A DNA stretch of 64,000 bases from Streptomyces althioticus. GTDB lineage: Bacteria; Actinomycetota; Actinomycetes; Streptomycetales; Streptomycetaceae. Shown piece by piece: positions 35,465 through 44,276 of this stretch. Each line of letters begins with the position of its first letter. The first letter of the stretch is position 1. The DNA lies in assembly GCA_014649355.1 (NCBI GenBank), contig BMSW01000001.1, forward strand, positions 558,001 to 622,000, read 5' to 3'. Under the pieces are notes generated by a model that saw only the letters and a program-made list of their open reading frames with translations, made no database searches and was not told the origin of the DNA. Made by a program: the position numbers and the translations under genes.

Positions 35465-36325
35465 GTGAGCGCGGGAGAGCCGGGATCGGTGGTGCGGCGC
35501 ATGCTGCTCGGATCACAACTCAGGCGACTGCGTGAGGCGCGGGGGATCACGCGCGAGGCCGCGGGCTACTCGATTCGCGCCTCCGAATCGAAGATCAGCC
35601 GGATGGAGCTGGGCCGGGTGAGCTTCAAGACCAGGGACGTGGAAGACCTGCTGACGCTGTACGGCATCACGGACGAGCAGGAGCGCGCCTCGCTGGTCTC
35701 CCTCGCCAAGGAGGCCAACGTGGCGGGCTGGTGGCACAGTTACTCGGACGTCCTGCCCAGCTGGTTCCCCACCTACGTCGGCCTGGAGGGCGCGGCCTCG
35801 CTGCTGCGGGCCTACGAGGTGCAGTTCGTGCACGGCCTGTTGCAGACCGAGGACTACGCCCGCGCGGTGGTGCGGCGCGGCATGAAGAGCGCGAGCGACG
35901 CCGACGTGGAGCGCCGCGTGGCACTGCGTCTGGAGCGGCAGAAGTACCTGGTCGCGGAGAATGCCCCCGAGTTCCACGTGGTGCTCGACGAGGCGGCGCT
36001 GCGCCGGCCGTACGGCGACCGCGCGGTGATGCGCGGGCAGCTACAGCACCTGATCGACGTCTCCGAGCGGGCCAACGTCCGGCTCCAGGTGGTGCCGTTC
36101 AGCATGGGCGGGCACTCCGGGGAGTCCGGCGCCTTCACCATCCTCAGCTTCCCCGAGCCCGACCTCTCGGACGTGGTGTACCTGGAGCAGCTCACCAGCG
36201 CGCTGTACCTGGACAAGCCCGAGGACGTGGCTCACTACGAGAAGGCGCTCAAGGAGCTGCAGCACGACAGCCCGGGTCCCGCCGAGAGCCGCGACCTGCT
36301 CCGCGGGCTGCTGCAACTGTCCTGA
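35465..36325 (+). CDS. XRE-family regulator with DUF5753 (WhiJ type)
   Basis: The 286-residue protein starts at GTG 35465 following GGGGAGG. An N-terminal Cro/CI HTH spans about 14-70 (LGSQLRRLREARGITREAAGYS ... ESKISRMELGR). The DUF5753 ligand-like domain fills the rest (VQFVHGLLQTEDYARAVV, LDEAALRRPYG, RLQVVPFSMGGHSG, SDVVYLEQLTSALYLD). This family pairs with DUF397 proteins and includes WhiJ, which affects development in Streptomyces. It probably binds the 27-bp motif found before the DUF397 and ATPase genes. Its genomic neighbours complete the characteristic trio. Confidence 0.92.
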   Translation: MSAGEPGSVVRRMLLGSQLRRLREARGITREAAGYSIRASESKISRMELGRVSFKTRDVEDLLTLYGITDEQERASLVSLAKEANVAGWWHSYSDVLPSWFPTYVGLEGAASLLRAYEVQFVHGLLQTEDYARAVVRRGMKSASDADVERRVALRLERQKYLVAENAPEFHVVLDEAALRRPYGDRAVMRGQLQHLIDVSERANVRLQVVPFSMGGHSGESGAFTILSFPEPDLSDVVYLEQLTSALYLDKPEDVAHYEKALKELQHDSPGPAESRDLLRGLLQLS

Positions 36326-36370
36326 AGCGCACCGGCGCCTGTCCCAAGAGACCCTTCAACTCCCTTGCGA

Positions 36371-36406
36371 CACACGTACGATGACGTGTGATCACACTCC
36401 GGTGTG
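36371..36406. promoter_or_regulatory. Chained palindromes upstream of the aldehyde dehydrogenase gene
   Basis: Three overlapping dyads occur: CACACGT (36371-36377) with ACGTGTG (36384-36390), perfect GTGTGATCACAC (36386-36397), and CACAC (36393-36397) with GTGTG (36402-36406). They end 44 bases before the start codon and look like a repressor or activator site. Confidence 0.65.
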
Positions 36407-36449
36407 CTGATCGTGTTTCTGCTGACGCAGCGAGGGATCGAGGGATCAC

Positions 36450-37910
36450 ATGTCGTCGTACTTCACCGACCTGGCTCAGCAGTACATCGACGGTGAGTGG
36501 CGCCCGGGCACCGGCTCCTGGGACATCATCGACTTCAACCCGTACGACGACGAGAAGCTCGCGTCGATCACCATCGCCACGGTCGACGAGGTCGACCAGG
36601 CGTACCGGGCGGCGGCCCGCGCGCAGAAGGAGTGGGCGGACACCAACCCGTACGCCCGCCGCGCGGTGTTCGAGAAGGCGCTCCGGCTGGTCGAGGAGCG
36701 CGAGGAGGAGATCGCCGGGGCGATCGTCGCCGAGCTGGGCGGGACCCGCCTCAAGGCCGCCTTCGAGCTGCACCTCGCCAAGGAGTTCCTGCGCGAGTCG
36801 GTGCACCTGGCGCTCGCCCCCGAGGGCCGGATCCTCCCCTCGCCGGTGGACGGCAAGGAGAACCGCGTCTACCGCGAGCCGGTCGGCGTGGTCGGCGTGA
36901 TCAGCCCGTTCAACTTCCCCTTCCTGCTGTCGCTGAAGTCCGTCGCCCCCGCGCTCGCGCTGGGCAACGGCGTGGTGCTCAAGCCGCACCAGAACACCCC
37001 GGTCGTCGGCGGCTCCCTGGTCGCGAAGATCTTCGAGGACGCGGGACTGCCCCCCGGGCTGCTCAACGTCGTGATCACCGACATCGCGGAGATAGGCGAC
37101 GCCTTCCTGGAGCACCCGATACCGAAGGTCATCTCCTTCACCGGCTCCGACGAGGTCGGCCGGCACGTCGCGACCGTCTGCGCCTCCCTCTTCAAGCGCG
37201 CGGTGCTGGAGCTGGGCGGCAACAGCGCGCTGGTGGTCCTGGACGACGCCGACGTGGACTACGCCGTGGACGCGGCCGTGTTCAGCCGGTACGTCCACCA
37301 GGGCCAGGTCTGCATGGCCGCCAACCGCATCCTGGTCGACCGGGCCGTGGCCGACGAGTTCACCGAGAAGTTCGTCGCCAAGGTGCGCACGCTGAAGGCC
37401 GGCGACCCCCGCGACCCGGAGACCGTCATCGGCCCGGTGATCAACTCCCGGCAGGCGGACGCCCTCACCGGCGTCGTCGAGCAGGCCCTCGCCGAGGGCG
37501 CCACCGCCCTGGTGCACGGCGGACGCAGCGACAACCTGGTCGAGCCGTCCGTCGTCACCGGGCTGCCGGCCGACTCCGCCCTGCTGCGGCAGGAGGTGTT
37601 CGGCCCGGTCGCGTTCCTCGTCCCGTTCGACGGCGAGGAGGAGGCGGTGCGCCTGGTGAACGACACCCCCTACGGGCTCAGCGGCGCCGTGCACACCGGG
37701 GACGTCGAGCGGGGCGTGCGGTTCGCGAAGCGGATCGACACCGGGATGTTCCACGTCAACGACGGCACCGTGCACGACGAGCCGATCGTCCCCTTCGGCG
37801 GCGAGAAGCACTCGGGCGTGGGCCGGCTGAACGGCGACACCATGCTGGACGCCTTCACCAGCACCAAGTGGATCTCGGTGCAGCACGGCCGCAGCGGCTT
37901 CCCGTTCTGA
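36450..37910 (+). CDS. NAD(P)-dependent aldehyde dehydrogenase (benzaldehyde/vanillin type)
   Basis: The 486-residue enzyme oxidises an aldehyde to its acid. The Rossmann region shows GVISPFNFPFLL and SFTGSDEVGRHV, the general base lies in LELGGNSALVV (about 254), and the catalytic cysteine is Cys288 in HQGQVCMAANRI. The end has the conserved EVFGPVAFLVPF and PFGGEKHSGVGR motifs. It resembles the aromatic aldehyde dehydrogenases of actinomycetes, but the substrate cannot be read from sequence. ATG 36450 follows GAGGGA. A cluster of palindromes at 36371-36406 suggests dedicated control. A PadR regulator gene, a family often linked to phenolic acids, follows 64 bases later. Confidence 0.93.
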   Translation: MSSYFTDLAQQYIDGEWRPGTGSWDIIDFNPYDDEKLASITIATVDEVDQAYRAAARAQKEWADTNPYARRAVFEKALRLVEEREEEIAGAIVAELGGTRLKAAFELHLAKEFLRESVHLALAPEGRILPSPVDGKENRVYREPVGVVGVISPFNFPFLLSLKSVAPALALGNGVVLKPHQNTPVVGGSLVAKIFEDAGLPPGLLNVVITDIAEIGDAFLEHPIPKVISFTGSDEVGRHVATVCASLFKRAVLELGGNSALVVLDDADVDYAVDAAVFSRYVHQGQVCMAANRILVDRAVADEFTEKFVAKVRTLKAGDPRDPETVIGPVINSRQADALTGVVEQALAEGATALVHGGRSDNLVEPSVVTGLPADSALLRQEVFGPVAFLVPFDGEEEAVRLVNDTPYGLSGAVHTGDVERGVRFAKRIDTGMFHVNDGTVHDEPIVPFGGEKHSGVGRLNGDTMLDAFTSTKWISVQHGRSGFPF

Positions 37911-37974
37911 TCCGGCCCGCCCGTCCCTCCGGGCCGCTCCCGGTGCCCGCCGGGCGCGGCCTACGCTGGTCCGC

Positions 37975-38616
37975 ATGTCAGTGATCCGTCTTCTCGTGCT
38001 CGGCGCGGTGCGCCAGCACGGGCGGGCCCACGGCTACCAGGTGCGCAACGACCTGGAGTACTGGGGCGCGCACGAGTGGTCCAACGCCAAGCCCGGCTCG
38101 ATCTACCACGCGCTGAAGCAGATGGCCAAGCAGGGGCTGCTCGTCGCGCACGAGACCGCTCCCTCCACGGCCGGCGGCCCGCCGCGCACCGAGTACGAGG
38201 TCACCGAGCAGGGCACGGAGGAGTACTTCCGGCTGCTGCGCGAGGCGCTGACCTCCTACGACCAGAAGCCGGACGTGCTCTCGGCCGGGCTCGGCCTGAT
38301 GGTCGACCTGGAGCGGGAGGAGGCCCTGGCCCTGCTGGAGCGCCGGCTGGCGTCCATCGAGGAGTGGCGCAAGGCGGTCACGGAGTACTACGTCCCGGAG
38401 AACGGGCCCGGTGAGCTGGGGCACATCGGCGAGATCATGGACTTCTGGGTCCACTCGGCGGACACCGGGGCCGCGTGGACGCGCGGGCTCGTGGCGCGTA
38501 TCCGGGGCGGCGCCTACACCTTCGCCGGCGAGGGCGAGCCGTTCGTCGGTGTGCTCGCCGAGGGCGAGGAGAACCCGTACGCGACGCGGCAGCCGCATCC
38601 CGGGGATGCCGAGTAA
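37975..38616 (+). CDS. PadR-family transcriptional regulator
   Basis: The 213-residue protein has the PadR winged helix at about 1-85 (LLVLGAVRQHGRAHGYQVRNDLEYWG ... PGSIYHALKQMAKQGLL ... RTEYEVTEQG) and a helical C-terminal dimerisation domain of the larger (Vir_act_alpha_C-like) type. It lies 76 bases upstream of a drug-type ABC transporter, and a strong palindrome TAGTCAAGTTTGACTA (38662-38677) sits between them. It therefore most likely represses that transporter and is released by its substrate. Confidence 0.9.
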   Translation: MSVIRLLVLGAVRQHGRAHGYQVRNDLEYWGAHEWSNAKPGSIYHALKQMAKQGLLVAHETAPSTAGGPPRTEYEVTEQGTEEYFRLLREALTSYDQKPDVLSAGLGLMVDLEREEALALLERRLASIEEWRKAVTEYYVPENGPGELGHIGEIMDFWVHSADTGAAWTRGLVARIRGGAYTFAGEGEPFVGVLAEGEENPYATRQPHPGDAE

Positions 38617-38677
38617 TCAAGTTTGACGAGTGAGGGTGGCGGGTAATACGGTGCGCGACGCTAGTCAAGTTTGACTA
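38617..38677 (+). promoter_or_regulatory. Promoter and PadR operators of the ABC transporter
   Basis: A -35 TTGACG (38623-38628) and -10 TACGGT (38647-38652) are 18 bases apart. The palindrome TAGTCAAGTTTGACTA (38662-38677) covers the likely start of transcription. A shorter version, TCAAGTTTGA (38617-38626), overlaps the -35. Two sites flanking the promoter fit cooperative repression. Confidence 0.8.
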
Positions 38678-38692
38678 ATGAAGGGGGCTTCA

Positions 38693-39664
38693 GTGTCCGA
38701 CGCGGCGATCACCGTCGAGGAAGCACGCAAGACGTACCGGGGAGCCAGGGGATCGGGTACGGCCGCACTCGACGGACTCGATCTCACGGTCGCCCGCTCG
38801 ACAGTCCACGCGGTGCTCGGGCCGAACGGCGCGGGCAAGACCACTCTGGTCCGGGTCCTGTCCACCCTGCTCCGCCCCGACTCCGGCCGGGTCGTCGTGG
38901 CGGGACACGACGTGGTGCGCGAGGCGTACCAGGTGCGTCTGCGGATCGGCCTGCTCGGCCAGCACGCGGCGCTCGACGAGGAACTCGGCGGCCGGCAGAA
39001 CCTCGAACTGTTCGGCCGCCTCCACCACCTGGGCGCCCGGCGGGCCCGCGCCCGGGCGGACGAACTGCTGGAGCGCTTCGGGCTCTCCGGCACCGGCGCG
39101 AAAGCGGTGGCGAAGTACAGCGGCGGCATGCGGCGCCGGCTCGACCTCGCCGCCTCCCTGATCACCGAACCGGAGGTGCTCTTCCTGGACGAACCGACCA
39201 CCGGGCTCGACCCGCGCGGCCGCGCCGAGGTGTGGGACGCGGTGCGCTCCCTGGTCGGCGGCGGGACGACGGTCCTGCTCACCACGCAGTACCTGGAGGA
39301 GGCGGACCAGCTGGCCGACCGGGTGTCGATGGTGGACTCCGGCCGGGTCGTCGCGGACGGCACGGTGGACCAGCTCAAGACGGCCACCGGCGGCGACCGC
39401 ATCGACGTGGTGCTGCGTGACGCCGGACAGCTGGAGACGGTGGCGGGCCTGCTGCCCGCACCGCGGGACGCGGTCACCGTGGACGCCGACCGGCGGCTGC
39501 TGAGCGCGCCGGTCAGCGACCGCATGGCGGCCCTCACCGCCGTGGTGCAGGCCCTGCGGGAGGCCGGCGTCGAGGCCGAGGACGTCGCCCTGCGCAGGCC
39601 CACGCTCGACGAGGTGTTCCTGCACCTCACCGGACGCGACGAGCGAGTGAAGGAGGCAGCATGA
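38693..39664 (+). CDS. Daunorubicin-resistance type ABC transporter ATPase (DrrA-like)
   Basis: I start it at GTG 38693 because AAGGGGG lies 5 bases upstream; ATG 38678 has no ribosome site. The 323-residue ATPase has Walker [10 protein letters not shown], signature [12 protein letters not shown], Walker [14 protein letters not shown]-loop TTQYLEE and the DrrA tail with [12 protein letters not shown]. The stop overlaps the permease start (ATGA). It forms an export pump with the following permease under control of the upstream PadR protein. Substrate unknown, probably a lipophilic drug or metabolite. Confidence 0.93.
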   Translation: MSDAAITVEEARKTYRGARGSGTAALDGLDLTVARSTVHAVLGPNGAGKTTLVRVLSTLLRPDSGRVVVAGHDVVREAYQVRLRIGLLGQHAALDEELGGRQNLELFGRLHHLGARRARARADELLERFGLSGTGAKAVAKYSGGMRRRLDLAASLITEPEVLFLDEPTTGLDPRGRAEVWDAVRSLVGGGTTVLLTTQYLEEADQLADRVSMVDSGRVVADGTVDQLKTATGGDRIDVVLRDAGQLETVAGLLPAPRDAVTVDADRRLLSAPVSDRMAALTAVVQALREAGVEAEDVALRRPTLDEVFLHLTGRDERVKEAA

Positions 39665-40428
39665 CCAGCACGGCGTACGCACTGGCCGACTCCTGGACCA
39701 TGACCCGCAGGGAGCTGGCCCGCTGGGGACGGCAGCCGGCCGCGGTGGTGGTGAACCTGGTCTTCCCGGTGATGCTGCTGCTGATGTTCGGCTACCTCAT
39801 CGGCGGCGGGCGCGGGGTGAGCGGCGACTACCTCGGCTACCTGCTGCCGGGGATGCTCGCGCTCAGCATGGCCTTCGGCCTGGAGGGCACGATGATCGCC
39901 GTCACCCAGGACATGAACAAGGGGGTCGTCGACCGCTTCCGGTCCATGCCGATGGCCGACGGCGCGGTGCTGGTGGGCCGCTCCGCCGCCGACATGCTCC
40001 AGTCGGTGCTCGGCCTGGTGGTGCTGCTCGGCGTGGCCGCCGCGCTCGGCTGGCGCACGGACGCGGGCCCGGGCGCGTTCCTGGGCGCGGTGGGACTGCT
40101 CCTGCTGCTCCGGTTCGCGATGCTGTGGATCGGCATCCACCTGGCGCTGGTGGCGGGCAAGCCCGAGATGGTGCAGGCGGTGCAGATCCTGGTCTGGCCG
40201 TTCGGCTTCCTGTCCACCGTCTTCGCCGTCCCCGAGTCCATGCCCGGCTGGCTCGCCACGGTCGCGCGGTGGAACCCGATCTCCCACACGGCCGCCGCCG
40301 TACGGGACCTGTTCGGCGTGCCCGGCGCCGAGTCCGGGCACGCGGGGGCCGCGGTCCTGTGGCCCCTGGCGCTGCTCGCGGTGTTCTTCCCGCTGGCGGT
40401 ACGGCGGTTCGCCCGCCTCAGCAGGTAG
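39661..40428 (+). CDS. ABC-2 permease (DrrB-like)
   Basis: The 255-residue protein overlaps the ATPase gene by 4 bases. Six membrane segments are visible, beginning with [21 protein letters not shown]. The DrrB-type motifs [14 protein letters not shown] and [32 protein letters not shown] are present. It is the membrane half of the PadR-controlled efflux pump. A perfect bidirectional hairpin follows within 10 bases. Confidence 0.93.
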   Translation: MTSTAYALADSWTMTRRELARWGRQPAAVVVNLVFPVMLLLMFGYLIGGGRGVSGDYLGYLLPGMLALSMAFGLEGTMIAVTQDMNKGVVDRFRSMPMADGAVLVGRSAADMLQSVLGLVVLLGVAAALGWRTDAGPGAFLGAVGLLLLLRFAMLWIGIHLALVAGKPEMVQAVQILVWPFGFLSTVFAVPESMPGWLATVARWNPISHTAAAVRDLFGVPGAESGHAGAAVLWPLALLAVFFPLAVRRFARLSR

Positions 40429-40435
40429 GGCGCCC

Positions 40436-40471
40436 GTGGTCCGGCTCCCGTCCACACGGGAGCCGGACCAC
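40436..40471. terminator. Bidirectional terminator between permease and glutamate decarboxylase genes
   Basis: GTGGTCCGGCTCCCGT (40436-40451) pairs perfectly over 16 bases with 40456-40471 around the loop CCAC. It lies between convergent genes. Confidence 0.92.
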
Positions 40472-40476
40472 CCGGC

Positions 40477-41886
40477 TCAGTGATGGAAGCCGGTCGCCGC
40501 GTTCCTGTCCCGCGTGAGGGGGTGTGACTGGCTCCGCAGGTCCGGCAGCAGCCGGGTGAGGTCCTCGGCGAACAGGTCGGCGAGGTCCTCGGAGAAGCCG
40601 TTGCGGCACACCACCCGCAGCACCGCGAGGTCCTGACGGTTCGCCGGGAAGGTGTAGGCGGGCACCAGCCAGCCGGTCTCCCGCAGCCGCCGCGCCACGT
40701 CGAACACGTCGAACGCCGTCACGTCCGGCGCCGTGGTGAAGGCGAACACCGGCAGCTCGTCGCCCCGGGTGAGCAGCCGGAAGTCGCCGAGCGCCTCGAT
40801 CCGCGCGGACAGTCCCGTGGCCACGTCCCGCGCGGCCTGCTGCACCGCGCGGTAGCCGTCCCGGCCCAGCCGCAGGAAGGAGTAGTACTGCGCCACCACC
40901 TGGGCGCCCGGCCGGGAGAAGTTCAGCGCGAAGGTCGGCATGTCGCCGCCCAGGTAGTTCACCCGGAACACCAGCTCCTCGGGCAGCGCCGCCGCGTCCC
41001 GCCACAGCACCCAGCCCACCCCCGGGTACACCAGGCCGTACTTGTGCCCGGAGGTGTTGACCGACGCCACCCGGTCCAGCCGGAAGTCCCACACCAGGTC
41101 CTCGTCGAGGAACGGCGCGACCATCGCCCCCGACGCCCCGTCGACGTGCACCGGGACGTCCAGGCCCGTGCGCTCCTGGAGGTCGTCCAGGGCCGCGCAC
41201 AGCTCGGCGACCGGCTCGTAGGACCCGTCGAAGGTGGAGCCGAGGATGCCGACGACGCCGATGGTGTTCTCGTCGCACAGCTCCGCGGCCGCCGCCGGGT
41301 CGAGGTGGAAACGGTCGCCCTCCATCGGCACCTGACGGGGCTCCACCTCGAAGAAGGTGCAGAACTTGTCCCAGCACACCTGGACGTTGATGCCCATCAC
41401 CAGGTTCGGGCGGGCCTCCCGCGAGGGGTAGCGGCCGGCGTTGCGCAGCGCCCAGCGCCGCTTCATGGCCAGCCCGGCCAGCATGCACGCCTCGCTGGAA
41501 CCGGTGGTCGAACAGCCCACCGCCTTCGACGGGTCGGGCGCGTGCCACAGGTCGGCGAGCATCGCCACGCACCGCCGCTCCAGTTCGGCGGTGCGCGGGT
41601 ACTCGTCCTTGTCGATCATGTTCTTGTCGCGGCACTCCATCATCAGCACCCCGGCCTCGGGCTCCATCCAGGTGGTGACGAAGGTGGCCAGGTTCAGCCG
41701 GGCGTTGCCGTCCAGCATCAGCTCGTCGTGCACCAGCTGGTACGCCGTCGACGGGGCCATGGGGCCGTCCGGCAGCCGGTGCCTGGGCGGCGCCTGGGTC
41801 ATCCCCCCGACCGGGTTCGCGGGCCCCAGGAAGGGGTTGACGGACATCGGGCGCTCACCGGCCGGCCGGCCGGGGTGCAGCGGCAT
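40477..41886 (-). CDS. gad: Glutamate decarboxylase
   Basis: The 469-residue PLP enzyme converts glutamate to GABA with uptake of a proton. The PLP lysine is Lys282 in NTSGHKYGLVYPG. Other family marks are GSSEACMLAGLAMKRRW, VQVCWDKFC, HVDGASGAMVAPF and the C-terminal region with RNGFSEDLADLFAEDL. ATG 41886 follows GGAGG; a start at Met14 is possible. It lies 52 bases downstream of a ClC channel gene on the same strand, the pairing seen in proton-consuming acid-resistance systems. No glutamate/GABA antiporter is seen in the window. Confidence 0.95.
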   Translation of the reverse strand: MPLHPGRPAGERPMSVNPFLGPANPVGGMTQAPPRHRLPDGPMAPSTAYQLVHDELMLDGNARLNLATFVTTWMEPEAGVLMMECRDKNMIDKDEYPRTAELERRCVAMLADLWHAPDPSKAVGCSTTGSSEACMLAGLAMKRRWALRNAGRYPSREARPNLVMGINVQVCWDKFCTFFEVEPRQVPMEGDRFHLDPAAAAELCDENTIGVVGILGSTFDGSYEPVAELCAALDDLQERTGLDVPVHVDGASGAMVAPFLDEDLVWDFRLDRVASVNTSGHKYGLVYPGVGWVLWRDAAALPEELVFRVNYLGGDMPTFALNFSRPGAQVVAQYYSFLRLGRDGYRAVQQAARDVATGLSARIEALGDFRLLTRGDELPVFAFTTAPDVTAFDVFDVARRLRETGWLVPAYTFPANRQDLAVLRVVCRNGFSEDLADLFAEDLTRLLPDLRSQSHPLTRDRNAATGFHH

Positions 41887-41938
41887 GGGTCCTCCGTAGG
41901 GGTCGGGCGGCCCGGGGCGGACCGCCGGGGGAGCGGGG

Positions 41939-43231
41939 TCACCTGACGGCCGTCCCGTCCGGCCGCATCTGCATGTGCGGGCGGCCGGTGACGAGCAGCC
42001 AGGCGGGGAGGGAGGCGAGGCAGAGCAGGGTGAGCATGCCGGGGGAGGCGACCAGGACGGCCGCGACGAACAGGCTCACCCAGCCCTGCCGGGTGACGGC
42101 CAGCAGCACGCCCAGGACGGCCGCCGACACCCCGACCGCCGGGTGCACCCCGGGCACCAGGGCGTGCGCGCACAGGCCGAGCGCCGTCCCGACGAACACC
42201 GAAGGGAAGATCCGTCCGCCGCGGAAGCCGCAGGACGCGGCGACCAGCAGCGCGGCCAGCTTCACCACCGTCATCACGGCGAACTCGCCCGCCGTCCAGC
42301 CGTCGGGGTCGGCGGCCAGCTCGGCGATCTCGTCGAGCCCCTTGAACAGCGTGAGGTGCCCGCCCAGGGCCGCGAGCGCGCCCAGGACCACCCCGCCGAC
42401 CGGAAGCATCAGCATCGGGTGCCGCAGCCGCCGGAACGCGCCGTGCACGTACGGGAAGGCGTACACGGCGCACATGCCGAGCAGCGCGCCCGCAGAGGCC
42501 ACCACGAGCGACGCCAGCAGATCGGCCCAGCCGGGCCCCTCGAACGGCGGCAGATGCAGGTCGAAGCTCGGCTCCGACACGAGCGTGGTGGTCAGCGCCC
42601 CGGCCCCGGCGGCGGCCAGCGGTGCGAACAGGCTGTCCCACAGCTGTCCCTTGACGCGCTGCCCGGCCAGCGCCTCGGAGATCACCAGCGCGGCGGCGAC
42701 CGGCGTGCCGAACAGCGCGCCGATGGTTCCCGCCTCCGCGAGGGCCACCCAGCCCCGCCGGGCCGTCCTCGGGAGGACGCGGGCGCCGAACCAGACCGCC
42801 AGCGAGACGTTCACGGCGATGATCGGGTTCTCCGGTCCCAGACTCGGCCCGCCCGCCAGGACCAGCGCGGTCACCAGCACCAGTCCGGGCAGCACCGCGA
42901 GGGGCAGCACCGGCGCCTCCAGGCCGGTGGTCGCCGGGTCGGGGCCCGCGTGCCCGGGGACCTTCCACACCACCAGCCCGACGGCGGCCCCGGTGGCGGT
43001 CAGCACGGCGAACATCCACGCCACGGAGTAACGCCCCACGCCGAGCGCGTCCGGCAGGTACTGCCAGAGGGCGTGCTGCAGCTCCTCGGCGGCCGCGCTC
43101 ACCCCCAGCAGGACCAGGCTCGTCACCACGCCGACCAGCAGCGCGGGCACGATGGTCGGCAGGAGGGCGCGTGCCGAGGCCGCCGGGGCGGTGCCGGGCG
43201 CCGGCTGCGTGCTGTCCTGGGCCACGCGCAC
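41939..43231 (-). CDS. ClC-family chloride channel/antiporter
   Basis: The 430-residue membrane protein starts at GTG 43231 (GTG 43225 possible) and has about ten to twelve hydrophobic segments. ClC signatures are recognisable though divergent: GGPSLGPENPIIAVN in place of GREGP, FGTPVAAALVISEAL, and SCGFRGGRIFPSVFVG. In E. coli, ClC antiporters act as electrical shunts for decarboxylase-linked acid resistance. Position just upstream of the decarboxylase gene supports the same coupling here. It is divergent from tipA with 95 bases between. Confidence 0.9.
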   Translation of the reverse strand: MRVAQDSTQPAPGTAPAASARALLPTIVPALLVGVVTSLVLLGVSAAAEELQHALWQYLPDALGVGRYSVAWMFAVLTATGAAVGLVVWKVPGHAGPDPATTGLEAPVLPLAVLPGLVLVTALVLAGGPSLGPENPIIAVNVSLAVWFGARVLPRTARRGWVALAEAGTIGALFGTPVAAALVISEALAGQRVKGQLWDSLFAPLAAAGAGALTTTLVSEPSFDLHLPPFEGPGWADLLASLVVASAGALLGMCAVYAFPYVHGAFRRLRHPMLMLPVGGVVLGALAALGGHLTLFKGLDEIAELAADPDGWTAGEFAVMTVVKLAALLVAASCGFRGGRIFPSVFVGTALGLCAHALVPGVHPAVGVSAAVLGVLLAVTRQGWVSLFVAAVLVASPGMLTLLCLASLPAWLLVTGRPHMQMRPDGTAVR

Positions 43232-43269
43232 ACGATAAAGGGAGCGAAAGGGATAAACCGGTAACCCGC

Positions 43270-43300
43270 TTGCACCTCACGTGGCGTGAGGCCCCAGCCT
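43270..43300 (+). promoter_or_regulatory. tipA promoter with MerR-type operator
   Basis: TTGCAC (43270-43275) and a -10-like CAGCCT (43295-43300) are separated by 19 bases, the long spacing typical of MerR-activated promoters. The spacer holds the perfect dyad CCTCACG (43275-43281) and CGTGAGG (43285-43291). The sequence closely resembles the thiostrepton-inducible tipA promoter as I recall it. Confidence 0.88.
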
Positions 43301-43326
43301 GGAGCGCGCAAGGGAAGGGAGCGGAC

Positions 43327-44088
43327 ATGAGCTGGTCCGTGGGACAGGTGGCCGGGTTCGCCGGCGTCACGGTGCGCACCCTGCACCACTACGACGCCAT
43401 CGGCCTGCTCGTGCCGAGCGGGCGCAGCCACGCGGGGCACCGGCGGTACGGCGACGCCGACCTCGACCGGCTGCAGCAGATCCTGTTCTACCGCGAGCTC
43501 GGCTTCCCGCTGGAGGAGGTCGCCGCGCTGCTCGACGACCCGGACGCGGACCCGCGCGCGCATCTGCGCCGCCAGCACGAGCTGCTGACCGCCCGGATCG
43601 AGAGGCTGCAGAAGATGGCGGCGGCCGTGGAACAGGCCATGGAGGCACGCACGATGGGAATCAACCTGACGCCCGAGGAGAAGTTCGAGGTCTTCGGCGA
43701 CTTCGACCCCGACCAGTACCAGGAGGAGGTCCAGGAGCGCTGGGGCGACACCGACGCCTACCGCCAGTCGCGGGAGCGGACCGCCTCCTACACCAAGGAG
43801 GACTGGCAGCGGATCCAGGACGAGGCCGACGAACTGACCCGGCGCTTCGTCGCCCTGATGGAGGCGGGCGAGCCGGCGGACTCCGAGGCGGCGATGGACG
43901 CCGCCGAGGACCACCGGCGGGGCATCTCCCGCAACCACTACGACTGCGGGTACGAGATGCACACCTGCCTGGGCGAGATGTACGTCGACGACGAGCGGTT
44001 CACCCGCAACATCGACCAGGCGAAGCCGGGACTGGCCGCGTACATGCGGGACGCGATCCTCGCCAACGCCGTACGGCACACCGCCTGA
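43327..44088 (+). CDS. tipA: Thiostrepton-responsive MerR-family regulator TipAL
   Basis: ATG 43327, after AAGGGAAGGGAG, gives 253 residues, the length I recall for TipAL. An N-terminal MerR HTH (SVGQVAGFAGVTVRTLHHYDAIGLL ... RRYGDADLDRLQQILFYRELGF) is followed by a coiled dimer helix and the globin-like TipAS antibiotic-binding domain. The internal start for the short form TipAS is Met110 at 43654 (MGINLTPEEKFEVFGDF). Thiopeptides bind the C-terminal domain covalently through a cysteine (NHYDCGYEMHTCLGEM), and TipAL then activates its own promoter at 43270-43300. A strong hairpin terminator follows the stop at once. Confidence 0.97.
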   Translation: MSWSVGQVAGFAGVTVRTLHHYDAIGLLVPSGRSHAGHRRYGDADLDRLQQILFYRELGFPLEEVAALLDDPDADPRAHLRRQHELLTARIERLQKMAAAVEQAMEARTMGINLTPEEKFEVFGDFDPDQYQEEVQERWGDTDAYRQSRERTASYTKEDWQRIQDEADELTRRFVALMEAGEPADSEAAMDAAEDHRRGISRNHYDCGYEMHTCLGEMYVDDERFTRNIDQAKPGLAAYMRDAILANAVRHTA

Positions 44089-44089
44089 C

Positions 44090-44120
44090 GGTCGTGGCCC
44101 GGCCGCACCGGGCCACGACC
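44090..44120 (+). terminator. tipA terminator
   Basis: GGTCGTGGCCCGG (44090-44102) pairs perfectly with CCGGGCCACGACC (44108-44120) around CCGCA, two bases after the stop codon. Confidence 0.92.
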
Positions 44121-44276
44121 AGCGGTGACCGCCCCACGGCGCCGGCTCGCGGCTTTCCACGGGGCGGGGCACAGTGCATCCTGGGTACCCCCGCGGAACC
44201 TGGGCTTCTACGGCTGCGTTCATAATTTGGGCAGCCAGCCCCGCCCTTGACCCCCAGCTGCAGGAGCCACATCCCC

